DNA of 49,089 nucleotides. Source: Streptococcus sanguinis SK49. Lineage in GTDB: Bacteria > Bacillota > Bacilli > Lactobacillales > Streptococcaceae. The stretch lies in the NCBI RefSeq assembly GCF_000212815.1, contig NZ_GL890985.1:1484253-1533341 (forward strand). Reading direction: 5' to 3'. Below, one piece after another: positions 26,604-34,724 of the stretch (position 1 is its first letter; the number at the start of each line of letters is the position of its first letter). The position numbers and the translations under genes are program-made. Below the pieces are notes generated by a model. The model was not told where the DNA came from. It searched no databases and saw only the letters and a program-made list of their open reading frames with translations.

Positions 26604-26611
26604 CTGCTGTT
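26583..26611 (-). terminator. Terminator of the ABC exporter operon
   Basis: On the minus strand CAGCAGGCC and GGCTTGCTG pair around a GTTT loop (11 bp with flanking AA/TT) and run into TTTTT, just past the stop at 26620. Confidence 0.85.
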
Positions 26612-26619
26612 TCAGGTTA

Positions 26620-28365
26620 TCACTCCTCCATCTCAATCCGCCAGCTGGCGGCTGTTTTTCTTTCTTGGATAAACTTACTGTAAATGCCTTGTTTGACTAG
26701 TAAGTCTTGGTGTTTCCCTTGCTCGACAATGCGGCCTTGATCCAGCACCAAAATCTGGTCTGCATGCTCAACCGTCTTGAGTCGGTGGGCAATCATGATA
26801 ATGGTCTTATCGCGAGTCAGAGCCTGAATAGCCTGCATGAGGGCTTCTTCGTTTTCTGGGTCAACATTGGCTGTTGCTTCATCCAGAATGATAATAGGCG
26901 CCTCCTTGATAATAGCCCGAGCAATGGAAATGCGCTGACGCTCACCTCCAGAAAGACTAGCACCTCCTTCACCTATCTTGGTATCATAGCCATCAGGCAG
27001 TGAGAGGATAAAGTCATGACAGGCTGCTTTCTTGGCAGCCTCTATCACTTCTTCCTGACTGGCCTCCGGCTTGCCAAAACGAATGTTATTAGCAATGGTA
27101 TCCTCAAGGAGATAGACGCTTTGAAAGACAAAGCTGAAATTACGAATCAGGCTGTCATAGCTGTATTCCCTAACATCATGCCCGTCTAGACTAATACTTC
27201 CCTGGTCCACATCCCAGAAGCGGGCAATGAGGTTGCAAAGCGTTGTTTTGCCTGATCCAGATGGTCCGACCAAGGCAGTTGTCGTTTTTTCTGGAATGGT
27301 GAGGGAAACTCGGTCAATGATTTTCTTATTTCCATAAGAGAAGCTAACATCTCTCAGCTCAATACGACTGCTCTTAGGCTCAATATCCTGACCACTGATG
27401 TCCATCGGCTGGATAGCCAAGACTTGATTGACCATATCAACCGACAAATCAACAATGCGCAGGAGAGAAGAGAAAGAGCCAACGCCGTCTAGATTTTCAT
27501 AAATCATAAAACCACTGACAATCATCATAATGGTTACCAGAAGCTCCATACTGCCATTGAGATAAAAGTAGATAGAGAAAAGCCCCATAAAGAGACCGGT
27601 CAGCTTAGTCACCATGCCCTGGAGGGCAATGTAAGGTGAGGTCACAAGTGTCATTTTGGTATCTAGCTGACTCTTGCCTTCAATAGCCTTGGACAGCTTC
27701 TTGGCAGAACGGTTGACCAGATTGTAGTTCTTTACTTCAGCAATTCCTTGGCTGTACTCCAAAACAACGGCTACTAGGTCCATATCCGCCTGATACTTGG
27801 CATCAGAAACCTTGCCAACTTGCCAACGCATGAGGGTATTGGGCAGGAGAAAGAGGACAAGACCCACCAAAAGAACTAGTCCAACCCGCCAGTCATAGAG
27901 AAAGACCAAAACGGTTATGAGCCCAGTCGTCAGAAAGCCCTGCACAGTCATCATAACCACTCGCGTAGCTACATCAGACAACCCTTCCAGCGTATTGGTC
28001 GTAACACTGGTAATCTTGCCCAAGCTATTTTGATTAAAGTAACCTATGGGTAGATAGCGCATGTGCTCGGCAATTTCAATCCGCTTCTGAGCACAGGTAT
28101 GATAGCCCGCCTCCGTCTGCAGCATGGTGATTTTCAGGGTAATCCAGACGTTTAGAACAGTGGATACCAACATGATACCCAGAGCCAGCCAGAAAGTCTG
28201 CATAGAGAGATTCTTCTCAATCAGTCCCATAACGACTAGGCCGATTGCTGGAATACGCAGAGCAATGATAAAGGACTTGATGATGCCCAGATAAATGGAT
28301 TGATAAAATTTCCTACGGTCCTCGGCCGTACAGAAATCAAAGAATTTCTTCAGTATATTAAGCAT
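26620..28365 (-). CDS. ABC exporter half-transporter (subunit 2)
   Basis: A 581-aa fusion of a six-helix exporter domain (about 1-300) and an ATPase. The ATPase has Walker A GPSGSGKTT, signature LSGGERQR, Walker B IIILDEATANVD and H-loop AHRLKTV. Both consensus catalytic Glu and His are present, so this is not a degenerate half. It overlaps the upstream half-transporter by 8 nt and they should form a heterodimer. Family members export drugs, peptides or siderophores. The substrate is not deducible here. The N-terminus has no signal beyond the first membrane helix. Confidence 0.88.
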   Translation of the reverse strand: MLNILKKFFDFCTAEDRRKFYQSIYLGIIKSFIIALRIPAIGLVVMGLIEKNLSMQTFWLALGIMLVSTVLNVWITLKITMLQTEAGYHTCAQKRIEIAEHMRYLPIGYFNQNSLGKITSVTTNTLEGLSDVATRVVMMTVQGFLTTGLITVLVFLYDWRVGLVLLVGLVLFLLPNTLMRWQVGKVSDAKYQADMDLVAVVLEYSQGIAEVKNYNLVNRSAKKLSKAIEGKSQLDTKMTLVTSPYIALQGMVTKLTGLFMGLFSIYFYLNGSMELLVTIMMIVSGFMIYENLDGVGSFSSLLRIVDLSVDMVNQVLAIQPMDISGQDIEPKSSRIELRDVSFSYGNKKIIDRVSLTIPEKTTTALVGPSGSGKTTLCNLIARFWDVDQGSISLDGHDVREYSYDSLIRNFSFVFQSVYLLEDTIANNIRFGKPEASQEEVIEAAKKAACHDFILSLPDGYDTKIGEGGASLSGGERQRISIARAIIKEAPIIILDEATANVDPENEEALMQAIQALTRDKTIIMIAHRLKTVEHADQILVLDQGRIVEQGKHQDLLVKQGIYSKFIQERKTAASWRIEMEE

Positions 28366-30124
28366 GAGTCAGCCCTCCTTCCATCTCATCACTATCCCTA
28401 GTAGCTATATGGGCCTGCCACATAGAAGCATAAAGCGGACTGGCTGCCAGCAATTCTTCATGCCGACCTCTAGCTTCAATCCGACCATCATTGACCAAGA
28501 CTATCTGGTCTGCACTCATAATAGTAGACAGCCTGTGGGCAATGACAATCAAGGTCCGTCCCTCAATCAAACGAGCTAGACTGGACTGGATCCGTGCTTC
28601 ATTTTCCGGATCTGTATAAGCAGTCGCTTCATCCAAAATAAGAATCGGCGCATCCTTAAGCATGGCACGGGCGATGGCAATCCGCTGACGCTCCCCACCA
28701 GATAGATGACTGCCGCCAGAGCCTACTTGAGTTCCAAAGCCGTCTTCTAAGTTCATGATAAAGTCATAACAGCCACAGCGACGGGCAATTTCTATGACCT
28801 CTTCATCAGAAGCTGCTGGATTTCCCATCCGGATATTTTCCATAATAGTCTCGTCAAAGAGATAGTTATCCTGGGTCACGTAAGCAATCTGCCGACTGTA
28901 ATAGTCTAGCGGAAGCTGACGAATGTCCAAGCCACCATAGGTAATCTGACCAGAACTGACATCCCAGAAAGAAGCTAGAAGCTTGGCAATTGTAGACTTA
29001 CCTGAGCCTGATGGGCCGACTAAAGCATTGATGCTGCCAGCCTTAATATCTAGCGAAATACCATGCAGTACTTCCTCTTCATCTGTATAGCCAAAGCTGA
29101 CATCTGTCATGACCAGATCCCTTCCTTTTGGAAGTTCTCGCAGCTCCTGAGGCCTTTTCAAATCAGGCTTTTCCAAAATATCAATGACTTGCCCAAAAAT
29201 AGTGCTGATTTTCCGTAAATCGTCCATGTAACTAGCCACTAAAATCAGAGGAGTCAGAAGACTGAGCGAAAGAATAATCATCAGAATAAAATTGCTGGCA
29301 GTCAAACTGCCTTGCAGATAGAAATAACAGCCAGCCGGCAGCAGAAAGAGCAAGCCTGATGGCAGAAAAGCAGTCACAATGCCCATCTCCAGATTGAACT
29401 TGCGCATCCACTCAATAAAGCAGTCTGCTCCTTCTCTAGCAGCCGTAACAAACTTATCATAAGAAAATTTTTCCTTGCCAAAAACCTTGATAACCTCAAT
29501 CCCATTGATGTATTCCACCGCTGTATCATTGAGTTTTTTGGTCTTGACCAGAGTATTTTGATAGTCTGCTTCGCTATTGACAGCCATCCGCATATAGGCC
29601 AGCGCCACGATGGGAATAGTCAGGAGAGACAGCAAGGTCAGCCGCCAATCGATGACCAGCATGGCAATGAGAACAATAATCGGACCAAAAATCCCAGCAG
29701 TAAACTCTGGAATCAGGTGAGCCAAGGTCGTTTCGGTCGCATCCACCCGCTCAACGATAATGTTTTTATAACTGCCTGATGACTGACTAAGCACTGTACC
29801 TAGAGGCAGCCTAGCTAGCTTGTCTGTCAGGCGGCGCCGCATTTCCGCTAGAATCTTAAAAGTAGCCGTATGCGACAGCATGGTGGAAATACCGTGAAAT
29901 CCCCAGTAGCCAATCCAGGCCAGACCTGCCCAAACTGACTGCTGCAAGTAGAAATTCCAGTTTTTATTGCCAGCCAAGAGCTGATTAATCATTCCACCAA
30001 TAAAGAAATAAGGTAGAAATCCTGAAATCACAGAAGCAAAGGCAAAGATCAGACTGAGCACAAAATATGTCTTATGAAGGGAAACAAAGTCCCAGATCCA
30101 AGTAAGAACAGATTTTTTCTTCAT
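28358..30124 (-). CDS. ABC exporter half-transporter (subunit 1)
   Basis: A 588-aa exporter half with six predicted membrane helices, then an ATPase: Walker [18 protein letters not shown], Walker B ILILDEATAYTD, AHRLST. It lies 18 nt after the TetR gene and overlaps subunit 2. Two half-transporters with complete ATPases behind a TetR gene fit an inducible efflux or metabolite exporter. The general architecture is that of IrtAB/YbtPQ- and MdlAB-like systems, but no specific ligand is implied. Confidence 0.88.
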   Translation of the reverse strand: MKKKSVLTWIWDFVSLHKTYFVLSLIFAFASVISGFLPYFFIGGMINQLLAGNKNWNFYLQQSVWAGLAWIGYWGFHGISTMLSHTATFKILAEMRRRLTDKLARLPLGTVLSQSSGSYKNIIVERVDATETTLAHLIPEFTAGIFGPIIVLIAMLVIDWRLTLLSLLTIPIVALAYMRMAVNSEADYQNTLVKTKKLNDTAVEYINGIEVIKVFGKEKFSYDKFVTAAREGADCFIEWMRKFNLEMGIVTAFLPSGLLFLLPAGCYFYLQGSLTASNFILMIILSLSLLTPLILVASYMDDLRKISTIFGQVIDILEKPDLKRPQELRELPKGRDLVMTDVSFGYTDEEEVLHGISLDIKAGSINALVGPSGSGKSTIAKLLASFWDVSSGQITYGGLDIRQLPLDYYSRQIAYVTQDNYLFDETIMENIRMGNPAASDEEVIEIARRCGCYDFIMNLEDGFGTQVGSGGSHLSGGERQRIAIARAMLKDAPILILDEATAYTDPENEARIQSSLARLIEGRTLIVIAHRLSTIMSADQIVLVNDGRIEARGRHEELLAASPLYASMWQAHIATRDSDEMEGGLTHA

Positions 30125-30142
30125 AGAACTTCCTTCTTTCTA

Positions 30143-30754
30143 TCAAAAACCTAGCAAACCTCCCCAGTCAAACAAGTCCATGATGGAATGGCAAAATTCC
30201 AGCGCCTGCTCTTGGGGCCAGTCTTGAGCCAAGGGCTCAAATACAGCTGTGTAATAAGCTGTCATGCACGATCGCAGAAACTCGTGTTTGACCAAATGAT
30301 TGATCTTCCCCTCTTTGTAAGCTAGCTCCAAATAGCGATAAGTCTCGTCTGCTGCCAAATGAGGCAGACGCATCCTGAAGTCCGCTTGCGAAGAACCCTG
30401 AGATTTAAAGAGCAAGAGCTGCATAATATCCTTATGCTCATAGAGAATCCTCATCAGGGACTGGAGATCTTCCAAGCGATGGGCCCACATATCAGACAGG
30501 TGTCCCTCTTCTAGGAAAGCATAGTCACGTCGCTTCTGCTCTTGTCCATACTGATCTAAGGCTGTCAGAGTAGGATCAAGCAGAGCTGTAAAGAGACTGT
30601 CCTTACCCTCATAGCGCTTATAAAGAGCCCCAGTCGTCAAGCCAGCAGCGCGACAAATTCTCCGCAGTGAAGCATTCTGATAGCCATAAGCTAAGAACTC
30701 ACTCCTCGCGCTTTCCAAGATTTTTTCGTTTAACTCATCTGTTTCTTTTTTCAT
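30143..30754 (-). CDS. TetR-family repressor of the exporter operon
   Basis: A 203-aa regulator. The N-terminal helix-turn-helix reads ASLRRICRAAGLTTGALYKRYEGKDSLF at about 28-55, typical of TetR. The ligand domain is helical and ends in WGGLLGF. It is the first gene of the exporter operon. Two palindromes lie in and just after its promoter, so it probably represses its own operon until a ligand binds. No ribosome-binding site stands before the ATG, so the leader is unusual. Confidence 0.88.
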   Translation of the reverse strand: MKKETDELNEKILESARSEFLAYGYQNASLRRICRAAGLTTGALYKRYEGKDSLFTALLDPTLTALDQYGQEQKRRDYAFLEEGHLSDMWAHRLEDLQSLMRILYEHKDIMQLLLFKSQGSSQADFRMRLPHLAADETYRYLELAYKEGKINHLVKHEFLRSCMTAYYTAVFEPLAQDWPQEQALEFCHSIMDLFDWGGLLGF

Positions 30755-30766
30755 GGTTTTTTAATT

Positions 30767-30825
30767 TGATAACACTGTTATCATCTTTCTTCTTTTATTA
30801 TAAATTCTGACAATTTAACTGTCAA
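30767..30825 (-). promoter_or_regulatory. Consensus promoter with two 17-bp TetR-type operators
   Basis: Minus strand: -35 TTGACA (30820-30825), 17-bp spacer, -10 TATAAT (30797-30802). Operator A (30808-30824) is TGACAATTTAACTGTCA on the plus strand, symmetrical but for one pair. It covers the -35 and spacer. Operator B (30767-30783) is TGATAACACTGTTATCA, symmetrical about its centre base and lying between the start site and the ATG. Both share TGAnAA...TnTCA outer arms and their centres are 41 bp apart. They are probably bound by the TetR protein encoded alongside. Confidence 0.75.
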
Positions 30826-30896
30826 GGAAAAACAAAAGAGATCGAGAAATATTTTCATCGGTCTAGTTCTATTCCTTTTCCTCCTGTAAACATGGC

Positions 30897-30921
30897 AAAA
30901 GGAGCTTGCGAACAAGCTCCT
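30897..30921 (-). terminator. Terminator after the GNAT gene
   Basis: A 9-bp perfect stem AGGAGCTTG/CAAGCTCCT has a stable TTCG loop on the minus strand, followed by TTTT. It lies directly after the GNAT stop at 30930. Confidence 0.85.
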
Positions 30922-30929
30922 CTAGAATT

Positions 30930-31346
30930 TTATTTTTTATTGGGTGCATAAATCATGCCAGTACAGTCGAAATCTTCCTGTCGGCGAAAGCCGAGCTCTC
31001 GATAAAAAGCTAGATTTTTATCTGACTGCTCCGTTGCCAACTGGATTTGGTAAACATTCTTAAATCTTTCCAACGTCTGCTGAAGAAGGCTCCGGCCAAT
31101 CCCCTGACGCTGGTACTGCGGATACACCAACAAATCCTGAATAAAGACAATGGTAAGCCCATCTCCGACCACTCGGATCAAAGCAACCAACTTGTCTTCG
31201 TCATAGGCCGCCATCACAGACAAGGACTGATGGAAAGCCTGCTCTAACTGCTGAGGACGATTGGTGTAATTGCTCCAACCCACCGAAGCGTAGAGGTCTA
31301 GCACTGCCGCAAAATCTAGCTGAGGATTTATTTTATAATGAATCAT
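30930..31346 (-). CDS. GNAT-family N-acetyltransferase
   Basis: A 138-aa GNAT. IQDLLVYPQYQRQGIGRSLL (about 70-89) holds the acetyl-CoA pyrophosphate loop QRQGIG. FYRELGFR is the last family motif, and the C-terminus ends in a short tail. The N-terminal YASVGWSNYTNRP segment resembles YjdJ-like family members. The substrate is unknown. It may be read from the hrt-like operon upstream, 50 nt away, as no promoter was seen between them. Confidence 0.85.
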   Translation of the reverse strand: MIHYKINPQLDFAAVLDLYASVGWSNYTNRPQQLEQAFHQSLSVMAAYDEDKLVALIRVVGDGLTIVFIQDLLVYPQYQRQGIGRSLLQQTLERFKNVYQIQLATEQSDKNLAFYRELGFRRQEDFDCTGMIYAPNKK

Positions 31347-31396
31347 GGCTATCTCCTTGTTTTTTTTCTGTTTGATTGCCTAAAGCTTCTAACGCT

Positions 31397-32062
31397 TTAT
31401 CGAACTTGAGTCAGTACTCCGTCTTGCATCTCATAGACCTTGTCAACCTCGTCCAGCAAGCGGGTATCATGAGTAATCATGACCACACTCTTATGGAATT
31501 TCTGGGTCACCTCTTTGAGCAAATGGACCACGCGCTTGGCCCGCTCCGTATCCAGACTAGCTGTCGGCTCATCAGCCAAGATAATATCTGGGCTATTGTA
31601 AAGTGCTCGAGCAATAGCAGCCCGCTGCCGTTCCCCGCCGGACAATTCTTTCGGATACTGCTTGAGAGTTCCTTTAAGATCCAGCAACTCAATCAGACTG
31701 TCTAGATCTGTTCTTTCCTTTTTAGATAAGCGGTCAATCAGCTGGAACTGGTCTTCAATTTTCAAAAAAGGAATGAGATTGGAAGCCTGCAAAATAAAGC
31801 CAAAATCATTGAAGCGTAGAGCAGCTCGTTCCTTTTCCTTGAGCTGGGAAGTATCTTTCCCATGCAGCAGAATCTGTCCTTTTGAGGGAGTTTGCAAATG
31901 CCCTAGCAAAGTAAGAAAGGTTGTTTTACCCGAGCCTGACGGCCCAATAATAGCTACAAACTGCCCCGCTTCCAATCGGAAATCAGTTGGTTTCAGGGCT
32001 TGGACCAGCGTATGCCCCTGACCATATTCTTTTGTAACCCCTTTTAGTTCTATGATTGACAT
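31397..32062 (-). CDS. ABC transporter ATPase, HrtA-like
   Basis: A 221-aa stand-alone ATPase of the MacB/LolD type. Walker A GPSGSGKT is at 40-47, LSGGERQR at 140-147 and Walker B ILADEPTASLD at 161-171. ITHDTRLL holds the H-loop. DFGFILQASNLIPFLKI resembles the corresponding stretch I recall for haem-exporter ATPase HrtA. Its start directly adjoins the permease stop. With the permease it would form an FtsX-type exporter. The haem link is inference from similarity and gene order. Confidence 0.8.
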   Translation of the reverse strand: MSIIELKGVTKEYGQGHTLVQALKPTDFRLEAGQFVAIIGPSGSGKTTFLTLLGHLQTPSKGQILLHGKDTSQLKEKERAALRFNDFGFILQASNLIPFLKIEDQFQLIDRLSKKERTDLDSLIELLDLKGTLKQYPKELSGGERQRAAIARALYNSPDIILADEPTASLDTERAKRVVHLLKEVTQKFHKSVVMITHDTRLLDEVDKVYEMQDGVLTQVR

Positions 32063-33124
32063 TTACTCACCTCCAATCGCTGTGATAGGGTCAATTTTCA
32101 GAACCCGATGAATGGACAAAAGTCCGCCAGCCAGTGACATGAAAATAATGAGGATAATTAAACCAGCATAAGCTCGCCAGTCACTGTAAAAAGGCATAGA
32201 AGCCGGCAAGACTAGCTGGGTTCCCAAGAGAGCCAAGACAGCTAAACTGATTCCCAGAGTGGACAGGATGAAAATCTGCCAAAAAATAGAGGCAATAATC
32301 TTCCCACTCGCAATTCCTTGGGCGCGCATAATACCGTAAAGATGCGTCTTTTGGATGGTAATGATGTACATGAAAATTCCCAATACCAAAAATGTAATCA
32401 GAACCATGGCCCCAATCATAAAGGAAAAAGTCAGTACCTGAGGCTGATAACCAGGGATATTTTCTATAAAATCACTCATAGGGAGCTGACTAAGTCCTGC
32501 TTCTTCAATCTTCTGACCATCCTTGACCACAAGTGCGCTGATATTCTTAACCTGACTTGAGCCGTACTTTAATTCCCTGAAATCATCTAGATCCATAAAA
32601 ATTACAGGTTGCGTAAAGAAGCTATTATCCTCTGTGAAACCAACAACCTGATAGAGGCGCTCACTGCCATTGAGCTGAAGCTGGTCGCCTAGTTTGACAC
32701 CTTTTTGCTGGAGACGCTTATCCACAATGACTTCATAAGCATTCTCCGCAGGACGTCCCTCAATAATGTCAGGCGCTAGAAAACTATCCCAAGAGAGACC
32801 AAAAACCTGAGCATTGAGTTTATCAGCCCCATCTTCATAATTGGCCACTGCTGACGTCTGTCCCAAAGCCGCAATTGAGTCCCCTTGAAACAGGCGGCTA
32901 TACTCTTCTTCCTTGAGAGTCGAAGCTATTAGATTCTTATTGGCGTACTCTGACAAAACGATCGACTCAGCCTGCCATTGGTCCAAAGCCAAGCGATTGA
33001 GCCTAGCCAAACCGACGGAAAGACTGGATAAAAAGAAAACCATATAGGTAATGAGAAAGACCACAGCAACCACTAAACGATAGCGTCCGCGACTGTAGAC
33101 AATCTCTTTAAAAGCTAAAAACAA
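32063..33124 (-). CDS. FtsX-type ABC permease, HrtB-like
   Basis: A 353-aa permease with one N-terminal membrane helix (about 17-38), an extracytoplasmic domain (about 40-220) and three C-terminal helices, the FtsX/MacB topology. The start is TTG 33124, with AAAGGAGG 6 nt upstream. It sits between a TetR gene and the ATPase, the same order as lactococcal hrtR-hrtB-hrtA. It may export haem or another toxic compound. Streptococci have few haem enzymes but encounter host haem, so the idea is plausible but untested here. Confidence 0.75.
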   Translation of the reverse strand: MFLAFKEIVYSRGRYRLVVAVVFLITYMVFFLSSLSVGLARLNRLALDQWQAESIVLSEYANKNLIASTLKEEEYSRLFQGDSIAALGQTSAVANYEDGADKLNAQVFGLSWDSFLAPDIIEGRPAENAYEVIVDKRLQQKGVKLGDQLQLNGSERLYQVVGFTEDNSFFTQPVIFMDLDDFRELKYGSSQVKNISALVVKDGQKIEEAGLSQLPMSDFIENIPGYQPQVLTFSFMIGAMVLITFLVLGIFMYIITIQKTHLYGIMRAQGIASGKIIASIFWQIFILSTLGISLAVLALLGTQLVLPASMPFYSDWRAYAGLIILIIFMSLAGGLLSIHRVLKIDPITAIGGE

Positions 33125-33153
33125 AGCTGTCCTCCTTTGAGATATTCGAGACT

Positions 33154-33162
33154 ATTATACCA
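33154..33162 (-). promoter_or_regulatory. Extended -10 promoter of the HrtB-like permease
   Basis: TGGTATAAT on the minus strand, about 30 nt before the TTG start. It lets the permease-ATPase pair be transcribed separately from the upstream TetR gene. No HrtR-like palindrome was seen. Confidence 0.5.
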
Positions 33163-33191
33163 TAAAGAAGCAAGCTGGAAAAACTATCCTG

Positions 33192-33800
33192 TCAATCCCC
33201 CTCCATATGCTCTCTGACAAAGCCCGCCAGACCGACAGCGGTCACCCTAGCATGAAAATCACTCATTTGCTGAGCCTTATAGCAAGGATGAGCCAGCCAG
33301 TAAGTCAGGGTTCCCATAAAGGACGCGGCTTGATGATTCAGGAGCAAGTCCACCTCAACCTCCTCTAAATGTGGATCAGCCAAGGAAATACTCTGCGAGA
33401 AAATCTCCCTCAAAGCTTCCTGCAACCGCAGCAAACTAGTTGGACTGCCATTTGGCCCCAAAAGAATGGCTAAGTCTTCCAAGTAAGGCTCAAAAAAATG
33501 AAAAAGATTTTGTTTCTCATGGATATAGTCTTCCACTTTAAAATCCTTTTCTAACTTGAACAAGCAGGCAGATTCTAGAGACTCTTGATAATAGACCTGC
33601 AAATCACCTAGCAAGCGATCTTCTATCTTCTCCAGTAGATCATATTTATCCAAATAATGCCGATAAAAAGTACTGCGATTCACCTCTACTAAGTCAATAA
33701 GCTGGCGAATACTGATAGTATCAAAAGTCTGCTCCTTCATCAGCTGCAGCAAGCTAGTCTCTATCTGCTTTTCTGTCTTTCTTCTTTTTTTCTCATACAT
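33192..33800 (-). CDS. TetR-family regulator (DhaS/HrtR-like)
   Basis: A 202-aa protein from ATG 33800 (GAGGTG 6 nt upstream). The N-terminal HTH reads ISIRQLIDLVEVNRSTFYRHY at about 29-49, a TetR fold. The C-terminal half is helical with several His, Cys and Tyr residues near HPCYKAQQM. Directly upstream of a permease-ATPase pair, it is the probable regulator of that pair. It is transcribed divergently from the 33909 gene from overlapping promoters. Confidence 0.85.
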   Translation of the reverse strand: MYEKKRRKTEKQIETSLLQLMKEQTFDTISIRQLIDLVEVNRSTFYRHYLDKYDLLEKIEDRLLGDLQVYYQESLESACLFKLEKDFKVEDYIHEKQNLFHFFEPYLEDLAILLGPNGSPTSLLRLQEALREIFSQSISLADPHLEEVEVDLLLNHQAASFMGTLTYWLAHPCYKAQQMSDFHARVTAVGLAGFVREHMEGD

Positions 33801-33842
33801 GCCATTCACCTCAAAATGCAACAGTCTCTCTAAAATTGATGC

Positions 33843-33891
33843 TTGTCTACCATCCAGCTCCCACTATATAATAAATATAAGCAGAAGACAA
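33843..33891. promoter_or_regulatory. Two overlapping divergent promoters
   Basis: Plus strand: TTGTCT (33843-33848), 18 bp, TATAAT (33867-33872) for the 33909 gene. Minus strand: TTGTCT (33886-33891), 17 bp, TATAGT (33863-33868) for the TetR gene. The two -10 elements overlap, so the promoters should compete for polymerase. Confidence 0.6.
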
Positions 33892-33908
33892 GAACAAGAG
33901 GATTAAAA

Positions 33909-34634
33909 ATGAAGATTATTATCAATCAAAAGGAAGTCAGTCAAGAAAGAATTGAGCACTGGCGGAAGCAGAGAATCCATAAAGCAGCTAAGATTCTTAA
34001 TCTACAGCTACCTAATACTGACAACACGGAGATTTTAGACCAAGCCCTACTGGAAGCAAAAATGAAGCTGACATACGAAGAGCTAATCCAGCAAATCGGA
34101 ACCAAACTCAAATGGAGCCAATATTTAATGAAATGGGCGGCCAAATGGTCCAAGAAACCACGAAAAAGAGCTGTTGTAACGATTTTTGCAAGTGGACTGA
34201 CTGCCGCTTCTTTCAGTATAATGCTAGAAAAGTTGATGTTAGAAAAGACAAATGTTCATAAACGAGTCAATCTTGGTGCCTGTCCAGACCATTATGCCAT
34301 GCAGCCACACGGGGACAAACTTGAAGTCATTGAGACGGCAGGAAACAGCCCGCTGCCGACACAGTTTTTTCTTGACCTTGGTGGTGAAGCTGAGATAGAG
34401 GAGCCTCGTGATGCGTCTTATCCCTTCCAAACTGTCGGTGCCGCCAGTCTAGCGAATGGTTGCAATATCGGTGGTATTCGCCATCAATTTCGCGACACAG
34501 AAAAAGGCTTAGAAGCCCGATTCTGCGTTGAATTCCCCAGCCTTTGTCCAGACAGCCTTATCAAAGAACACCAGCTCCATCTTGCCGCCGAATGGTCAAG
34601 ATGGATAACTTGGTGCAAAGAGCATAAAGAATGA
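33909..34634 (+). CDS. Hypothetical protein, one possible membrane segment
   Basis: A 241-aa protein from ATG 33909 (AAGAGG 7 nt upstream). The longer frame starting at 33843 begins inside the promoter. The N-terminal 90 residues are basic, with a WSQYLMKWAAKWSKKPRKR stretch. Residues about 91-110 (VVTIFASGLTAASFSIML) are hydrophobic enough for one membrane helix. The C-terminal half has GACPDHYAMQPHGDKLEVIE and Cys/Trp-rich blocks. I recognise no family. It is divergent from the TetR-hrt-like operon and convergent with the alcohol dehydrogenase. Confidence 0.6.
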   Translation: MKIIINQKEVSQERIEHWRKQRIHKAAKILNLQLPNTDNTEILDQALLEAKMKLTYEELIQQIGTKLKWSQYLMKWAAKWSKKPRKRAVVTIFASGLTAASFSIMLEKLMLEKTNVHKRVNLGACPDHYAMQPHGDKLEVIETAGNSPLPTQFFLDLGGEAEIEEPRDASYPFQTVGAASLANGCNIGGIRHQFRDTEKGLEARFCVEFPSLCPDSLIKEHQLHLAAEWSRWITWCKEHKE

Positions 34635-34668
34635 ATTTCCTTTCATGAAAAGAACTACCAAGCCATGC

Positions 34669-34715
34669 AAAAACAGCCTACTGCCATCTTAAAGAGACCG
34701 CAGCAAGGCTGTTTT
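34669..34715. terminator. Bidirectional terminator between convergent genes
   Basis: AAACAGCC pairs with GGCTGTTT and an inner CTGC pairs with GCAG across a 15-nt loop. Poly-A and poly-T flanks make it serve both the 33909 gene and the alcohol dehydrogenase. Confidence 0.65.
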
Positions 34716-34724
34716 CTTCTTTAC

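Noticed and set aside
25515..26611. Insertion sequence ends flanking the 25547 gene
   Set aside because: The repeats are direct, contain a terminator and a -10, and no transposase is present.
33125..33191. HrtR operator upstream of the permease
   Set aside because: No ATGACAC-N4-GTGTCAT-like palindrome could be found.
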